Assembly (NCBI RefSeq): GCF_963855985.1
Contig: NC_087119.1
Coordinates: 4,256,001 to 4,320,000 of the forward strand
Direction: 5' to 3'
DNA length: 64,000 nucleotides
From: Ostrinia nubilalis
Lineage: Eukaryota > Arthropoda > Insecta > Lepidoptera > Crambidae
In this document: piece after piece, positions 48,901 to 57,900 of the stretch
How the letters are laid out: every line of letters starts with the position of its first letter
Numbering within the stretch: the first letter of the stretch is position 1
The notes under the pieces: generated by a model
Told to the model about the DNA's origin: nothing
Seen by the model: only the letters and a program-made list of their open reading frames with translations
The model's database searches: none
Program-made: the position numbers and the translations under genes

Positions 48901-51900
48901 ATTGAGGAAAATCATAGAACTTAAAGAACAAAAGACACTAGCCCATGTTAACATATTATGCATATAAATTGTATGGTGAAGTCAGAAATGCATCTTTCAG
49001 AAAAAATTTTTAATGTTCATTCAAAATAAAATTTATAAAATCAGATTTGTATGACAATTAAAATAATTAAAATGATGATTTTCTGAAAGATGCATTTCTG
49101 ACTTCACCATACCATTTACATGCATACGTTAACATGGGCTAGTGTCGACTCATTACCCATTTACCTAGCACCCTGTAGATGAAAATTTGCAAGAAATGGT
49201 AAATTTTTTTTGGAAGATTTTTTCTTCTTTCTAGCAAAAGTTTTTGCATTTGAGCAGTAGGATAGTAAGAGTAAGGCTATTTGTAAAAACGACCTCAATG
49301 TTGCACTGTGACTTCGCGGACTTTTCCAGTACGTAATACCTGTTGCTATTGTATGTCACGTTAAATAGCAATCTAAATTTCATACAGTATAGGAGATCAC
49401 TACGTGTGCGCATATTGTTTTGAGTGGGCGTATAACCGCAACGTCACAGCGATTGAAGCGTTACACGCTCTCCATCTTCGGCACCTTAAGGAAGTTGAAG
49501 ATGCAAAGTGGGTACCGTTAATTTTTTCATAATAAGAATGCATTCATTTATAAAGATAAAAAGTCGAATGCAAAATTATGTCATTTGCTTTCTAAAGTAA
49601 GGAATGATTTAAGGCTTTCTCCTTTTTATGCCGTAGATAGTATTGCCGTACATTAACCGTAACATTTACATTAATTATTTGGTCAAAGGGTTTCATTATT
49701 ATGGTAGTAAGTTCATAAGTTGGTTACAATAAGTAGGTACATTTTGTCGCATAACTTTGTTAGATTACATTTAAGTAATAATATATTTGCTTTACAGTTT
49801 TGTCACTTTTCATATTACATAAATGTATTTTTTGCATTAGTTGATATGTAGATACAGTCAGCACCAGAAGAATCGAAGCGACTAAAGAAGAAGAAAAAAT
49901 ATCAGAAGATAACTAATTATTTTATATGTAGATACGCAATCAAAGCACTCACTCTTACAGCGAATGAAAATAGTGAATAGCAGTTCATGCAATTTTTGTG
50001 ATGAGGCTGATGCCGACCTGGAACATCTGATTATGAAATGCCCAAAATTTGGCCTTGAAAGACTTACACTAGTAGCCGATTTGAATCACTTATCAGAAGC
50101 AGATACAGAAGTTAATGTAATACCCCGCCACATCCAGGAAATATTATCAAAACCTACTACTTATGAATATTTATATAAATATGTAATCACTACAGTCGGA
50201 CATTTATAAAAAGGACAAGTTTAAAGTTTAAAACTGTGTAAGAAGAAGCAAACTGGAAGCAAACATTTTATTTTAACGACATGAAAGAATATTGACAACT
50301 TACAAGTATTCGGCCAATGGTACAAATTTCCAGGCCAGGAAGGTTTAAAAAAAAAAATAACGGTTGCAGCGTCTAATGCAGTTAGGTGCGTAAGATAATT
50401 TGGAGACTTGTTAACGCAAGGACCCATCTGATGCTGACTGTACCGTTATTTATAATACCATAAACTACTACTACTTATGAATACTTAGTTAATTTTATTA
50501 GGTTTATCCATATTATTATTACTCCAACTAGAAAGCCAGTTAGTTGATTACGTATTATGGTTTAAATAATATGGTTGTCAAATAAGTGGCTTTTTAGACA
50601 CACAAAGTCTAGTAAGAGTTCATAGTTCCCTTCAGTTACCCTCATAACTCATTTGATGATGATTTCTACACCTAATAAATAAGTATATTTACAATTAATA
50701 ACATTTACTAGACTTAGCTTCGCTTGGAATACCAATATAATTCTTGCATCACCAAGGCAGGTGAACTTCACATGCGTTTGTGCGTGTACAGTACAGTATT
50801 ATACTGTACTGTAGATACACTATACTGTCAGTATAGTACATGCACATTACGATAGTTCTGTCAAAAGTTTTGACTCAAAACCACAGTCAAAACTCACTCG
50901 CCTTCGTGATTGTTGACACAATTTTTCGAATTTTTATTGGCGCATATCAAAACTTATTTTAAATAAAATGGAATGATAAGCCTATAGTACCTACTTATTC
51001 CTATTCTTTTTTTGCAATTTTGTGTTGACTCTATAATCTGGCGTATGGAGCTGTGCAGAATGAAGAAAGAGATTGATTTGACGAAATACACTGAGCGGTA
51101 CTACGTCCGATCAGAATCTGTCAAAATACGGATCTAGAAAACTAACTAGCGAAATCAGGCGACGGAACTCGGGTCTAGTAGAACTTTTTAAAAGCCTACT
51201 TACACAATAAATGAATTTTAGTTTTAAACTATCATACAAATAATCTTCAGGACGATCTTTTCACGGATTCAGATCAGACGAAGCCGCTCATAGTTAGCTA
51301 ATATGTAATCATTGTGCGAATGCTAATGTCATGCTCGGAAAGATATTAAGGTCGATTCACACATATCAGTGAAGTCACAGTTCCGGCACAGTCCCAGATT
51401 GCGAAATAGCATCTACACTTGTCAGTGTCATGACAACATAGTAGTATGAGTGCCGAAAATGGTAATCAAGAACTTATCACTGAAGTGTTCTGTGAACTGA
51501 GTAGGTACTGCCATGTGCGAATTCAATCACTGCCGCTATACTGAAGCACTGATGAGCGAACACGTTGACGGAACTGTGGCTTCACGGATATGTCTGAATC
51601 AACCAATGAACGTATTTTTATTACCTGTTTTATTGAACAGGAAAGGAGTGCGCGCCATGTTTCTGTTGCTCCCACTGCTGGGCATCACCAACGTCTTGAA
51701 CATGACAGAGGCGCCCCTCGACGGCCCGACTTGGTATTTCGCTACGTGGAGCTACGTCACCCACTTCTTCAGATCCTTCCAAGGGACGATTATAGCCGTA
51801 CTGTACTGCTTCTTGAATTCTGAGGTAAGAATGTTTAGATGAATCTTTAAAATACACTCGGCATCAAATAAATCGCACCTCCCGCAACAAGCACTTCTCA

Positions 51901-54900
51901 AACGTATGCATCCCCACTTCCCAACAATATTGGCACCATTTAAAAGCCTAGTTCTAAACTTCATTTCATTAAAGGAAAGGTTTTTACCCCAAAAATGTGT
52001 CTGTAGAAGGATCCAAAGTCACTTCTTCAAAAAATAGGTAGTTACGCTTGAGTCAACTTTTATGGCTATAAAACTGTTAAGTTGGGATTAATCGTATTAT
52101 CCATCTGTAAAAGAGGACACGTGAGATCATTTTTTAGTTTTATAACCATAAAAATTGGTCTAATTGATCCCAGAGGTGAGCCCAAAGTGAGGTCTGTTTT
52201 CAAGTCACATTTATGGTATATGTTAATCATTTATTTAGAAATTAAATGTGTTTTTCTGTAAGGATATTTATTGGGCTTTCAAATAACACCAATATTGTTG
52301 GGGCACCATGGTTGTGTCAGAAGAAAATCTTTAAAGTTCGCGTCGCGGAAGGTGCGGTTTATTTGATGTTGAGTGTATATCCTTAGAAAACAACACAATT
52401 AGGCTGAGTTACACCAACTTCCTTTGACCGTAACTTTGACAAGAACCGGTGCTTTTTGTATGGAGTTTGACAGATTTTTGACGTTTGTCAAAGTTAAAAT
52501 AAGATGGTGCAACTCAGCCTTAGTATTCCTAGATCACATCATACAGGTAACAGTAACAGTTCGTATCGTTTGCGTATTCGAATCGTCGAACGATACATTC
52601 CGAAACGTGTTGTTATTTTAAGAAATTGTAATAGTACTAAATTAAGTTACAAAGACGAATAACTAATTTTCGTAATAGGGGTACAGTACCTAGTAGTATT
52701 TTTGACGGAAGTGTGCTAATCACTTCTTGATATGGAGCCGGTGTTCTCTTTTATAATATTTGTTAGTATTAAGGTTACATTATGAAATAATCACTGATAA
52801 ATGTGATTAATTTATCACTTTTACCTCGCCTGTCGGTAATTATTCATAATAACCGGCGATTATTTATAATTTTCAATTTATCACATTAACCGTAACATAT
52901 ACTTTAACCAGATTACCACATCGACCTAGAGACAGTTTTAAAGCTTAAAGAAATATAAAGACACTTAAATAATCACAAAAGCAGGATACAGTCACTGAAA
53001 ACGTGACCTTGGTTGGTCCGCATTGTTAGCTTGGTCCTTGCTATTATGCCGAAATAAGGTCGCTTCTCGACAATCTGAAGGACTCGGCGGAAGGTAAGAA
53101 TACGCGGGTAGAGCACAAAATAATAAGTGGCAAACAACCGCAGCGTCCTCATGGTCCGATGTCTAGACGTCGGTCCGTTGTTGCATTACGAAAATTGTAT
53201 GCTATATTTAGAACCGTGTTCATAATAATATGTATGTATTAAACAGTAATCTATTACTATTAGTAATGTAAGAGGCGCAGTGTAAAATGTCCGAGAATAT
53301 TTATTTATTGTAATTATTTATTAATGTGTAAGGACGAATGTTTATAGACGTATTATTTAAAAGATGCTCACCAGGAGCTTACATTGTAACATTTCGGCTT
53401 CGATTTTGATAATTAAATTTTACAATATTATCTCCCTAACTTGAAATTTGAGAAGGTTTTGCCTCTAATTTCATATTTCATTATTATATTCTGAGCTAAT
53501 GTAATGGCCAAACTTATCCATATTTAAATGTTAGGAAATAAGGCTCATATGGTTGTTTCTTTAGAATCGTTGACTTGAAACTTGAATTTTTTACAGCTTA
53601 ATGAGAAAAGGCTAGAGGTAAGATTTGTTAATTTCAACTTGATAAGACCTCCACGCGAAAAGGAGGGTTGACGGACAGACAGACGGACAAATAATGATTT
53701 CATATGAGTTCCGGCGGTTATTTTCCTTTTGAAGTACGGAACCAAATCGTGTTGGCTTTCAATTTGCTGTTTAATTTGATTTTTATTAGCTTTAAAATCA
53801 AGAAATGTTAGTTGTTTGAGTTCGCAGAAACGTTATGTCATTCATTACTCAGAATTGCTATACATAATATATGAGTTTGTTGCGTTTGGGCAGCTCATAA
53901 AATCAAGTACTGAATTATAATTTAACTTATTAGGTGCAGGCCGTGTACATTAAAAAATTCAACGACTGGCGGGCGCTGCGGGAAACCAGAAGGAGGCAGG
54001 GTGATCTACGAAGGAACGGGCGTCATCCAAATTTGATTTCGGCGCTTACCCAGTAAGTATTCTGTAATGTAATGAGGTTCATTTAGGTATACACGGTATT
54101 AGTATTATAGTAAACAGTTGAAGCAACTTGTAATTTTGGCCCACTAATTAAAAGATCAACCGGTATCTCTTGAAGAATATCTACTCTTTAGAAGAAATAA
54201 TTTAAGCTACTCTGTCTTTACTCGTTTTGATCCTTGTTTGTTATTGTTTTAAATTATTATAATACTGTAGGACCAGATGCGAGGCCACTCAGACGAGGAT
54301 CGCCATGAGAAACGTGCACCTACCGCCCACACCGACGGCTCGACCCCGCAGTCTTGCTGAGCTGGAAATCTCACTACCAGTTCATGACGAGTAAGTGTAC
54401 ACCATTTGTTATTGTAGTTTTAATTTTTATACTTAATTAGCTATACCTCGTGATAGAAAGCAGCTCATGCTGTACTTGTAACACAACTGAAACAATAGAA
54501 GACATAATAAACGAGAATTACTTGATAAGTCGTTTGTGTAATACTTTAAATATTATAGACTTACGAATATTATGCGTAGTTATATGCATAAGCGACTTGA
54601 TGGATGTGTGTACTGTTATTTCCTGTAAAACGTGCAGTGCATCTGTAACGCTTATTAAACGGTCTTGTAATGCCACTAATGAAAATGTGGTCCAATTAGA
54701 CCCGTAGTGTTCATAATGTCTGAAAATAAAAACGACTATGTAAAGTAATAAAAAAAACTCTCTTTAATTGAAAAGCCTTAAGATGATATGAGGAATCTTA
54801 AAAATAATCCGTCGTTTCGGCCATATTATTCCATATAAATAAGGCCCTATTCGATCAAACTTTTATCCGAGTATAGCTCCTGGTATAACTGGCACATTGA

Positions 54901-57900
54901 CAGTTTCAGGTTTCAGTATGGGAAATATGTCAAAACTGACGATTTATTCTGAGATTAAATTACACTTGTTTGGTCGAATCCACCCCTAAGTCAACTATTT
55001 TTATAAATAAAGTACAAAGTAACGGTACTAACTAACACATCGTATTGTGATGTTTTGCATTAACTCTACTAATATAAACCTAACTTATGCAATGCTATCG
55101 TTGTTAGTGAAAAAAGGCAGCAAAAGTGCAGCATAGCGAAAGTGTTTTGTTTCAGTAAAACATTTCTTTTCACAGTGTGTCAGTCATTTACTAAAGAAAT
55201 TAACTTTTTAAAAAAATAAAACCGACTTCAAATGCGTGAACACAAAAAAAAACTAAAAATTGAAAATATTGCGTATAAAAAAGTTCATCCCCAATTTTCC
55301 ACCCTTGGGGGTGAAATATTTTCTTCAAATTCGCATGAAACCACCCTTTTGATAATACCTATTCAACAAAAAAATAATCGTTCAAATTGATTTATAATCG
55401 GCGGAGATATTGCGTATAAAAAAGTTCATCCCCAATTTTCCACCCTTGGGGGTTGTTTTTTCTATTATTAAATTTAAATGGGACCACCCTTGAGGTATTA
55501 CCTATACGCAGAAAAAAGATTTGTTCAAATCGGTTCATAATTGGCGGAGTTATCGCGTAACAAACATAGAAAAAAAAAAAACATACGGGTCGAATTGAGA
55601 ACCTCCTCCTTTTTTTGAAGTCGGTTGAAAAGTAGTCTAAAGAGATATTTATTTTTGGTAAAAAGATAATCATTGCAATAATATTATTTAAGTACACATT
55701 TTATTATTTTTCACTTGTTGCTATCACAAAATATTTTGGTAAAAAAAAATGGCTACGTAAATAATTTAGGTTTTTGAGTAAAATGCCCATGATCATTGAA
55801 TTTCCTACTTGTTCATTATTTATTACTGCCAAGTTGTTGCTGCTGGCGAATCGACTTTACTTTTTGTTTGCCTGTTAGTATGATTTTCTGGAAGGTGTAA
55901 CATATTTTCGGTATTCGAAAACTCAAAAAAAAAATTCTCGTAGTATTTACTAAAAACATTCGCAGAGAGACCCTAGCGCGAAATTTTTGGAAAGTGTCTA
56001 CAGCAAAGCGAACATTTTTGTATTCTATAGAAGTTTTTAGATTAGCGAAGCATTCTAATATTCCATGTGCTCGTTAAAATTGGCGAAGCATTTGAGTATT
56101 CCATTGACATGTTCGAATTGGCTAAGCATTTGGTAAAAGTAAAATTACTATTCCACAGGCATATCTAGAATTCTAGATTGACAAAGCATTTGCGTATTCC
56201 ATTAACTTGTTAAATTGGCGAAGCATTTGCGTACTTCATTAGTACTTATTATATTGGCGATGCATTTGAGTATTCCATAGATGTATTAAAAGTGGCGAAG
56301 AGATTTGAATATTTCATCGTCGTGTTCATACGAAGCATTTGAGTATCTATTGATGTGTTAAAAAAAATATTTCAGTATTTAGATCTCTAGATTCTTTCAG
56401 TTTTCAGTGCCCTTGCAGACTCGGTAAAGCAATCTTAGTAATCACAGTAAAAGTTGATAACTACAACGACAGAATACAAAGTATTGTTTCTCTTATTCTT
56501 TAGTAATATGCATCAAACTATAAGCGGATTGTGTGTATTTCATGAATCTAGAGGACGCATACTAATTTTGGACCGAAATAATATTTATTAGGTGCCCTGA
56601 AAGCGGCCTAGCTATAAATTAATAATTGAATTCGAATAATATACGAATTGTGCCTCGTGCTTAAAATCCACTCGGAATCAGTAAATGTTTAAGTAACGAA
56701 ATAACAGTTTATATTTGAAATACTAGGAACTTGATATTGGTTGTGGTGAAGCTTGTTCGTCGTCGTCGTTTCAGCCAAATGACGTCCACTGCTGGACAAA
56801 GGCTTGTTCATATAATTAAATTAGCCAAATATTGCAAGTGCATTATAACATTGCTTAGTACTCGAAATAGAAATCTATAGAAATAAAAATAATATATTTA
56901 ATTTTGTTACATGAATTTTTATGGGTCTGTTATAATTTAAATGCGAACATGCCTTTATGTTTAATGTGTAGGGTACATTAAAAGTTCTTTACATTGCAAC
57001 AATAAATCGTGGATTTGACTTGCAAGCTCTTCGCAGACACTACTTTTACTTAAATACTATAATTTTTACATGTATTACATGTATATACATAAATAGGTAG
57101 GTACATTAAATTAGTAATACATACTTAAATTGTAACAAGATCCTTAGCATACGCCATTGTAGTAAAACTATTGTTTTTGTTTGAGATGTACTTTCATTTG
57201 TTGCAGAAATAGACGCTCCACTGGCACGGACACTGGCCCTTCGATCCTGATCCATTCTCGACCCTCGAGCGGATCAGTGGGACAAACATTGGCTACTATC
57301 GAAAATGAATACGATAGTCCAATTGCGTAAGTACCAAATTAATTTTCATGCAAGCGGCCCGCAGAAAGCCGAAATGTTCATCATTTTTTTGTAAAGATAG
57401 GTTTCATGACAATCAACAGGCTTCATAGCCGCAGCCATTGGTACCAGTAAATCGGATCCGGTAACACGAATATAGCGTCATGAAATTTTCAGCTCCATAA
57501 TTTTCCGCCATTTTGTTTGATAAAGAGCAGAGTTGTCGTCACAGTTCTACCACTTTCAACTAGCAAAGTTGTGAGACTGTGTTTTACACAAGAGAAGACG
57601 TTTAAGTTGAGTGGTGCTAAGATCGTCGTCGTCGTCATCGTTTCAGTCGAAAGACGTCCACTGCTGGACAAAGGCCTCCCCCAAGGATTTCCACGAAGAC
57701 CGATCCTGCGCCGCTTGCATCCAGGCACCTTCCGCGACCTTCACCAGATCGTCGGTCCACCTAGTGGGAGTCCTGCCCACTCGTGGTAGCCACTCAAGAA
57801 CTTTCCTGCCCCGGAGCTGATGGTGCTAAGATGTTTGATCTTAATTCACTAAATTAACCTCAGAAGAGTCCATTATTGAAAACCCTAAGATGTTTTGGTC

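Noticed and set aside
51513..51640. N-terminal part of the open frame before KGVRAMF
   Set aside because: An acceptor at 51640 and phase matching to the TM5 exon show this is intron.
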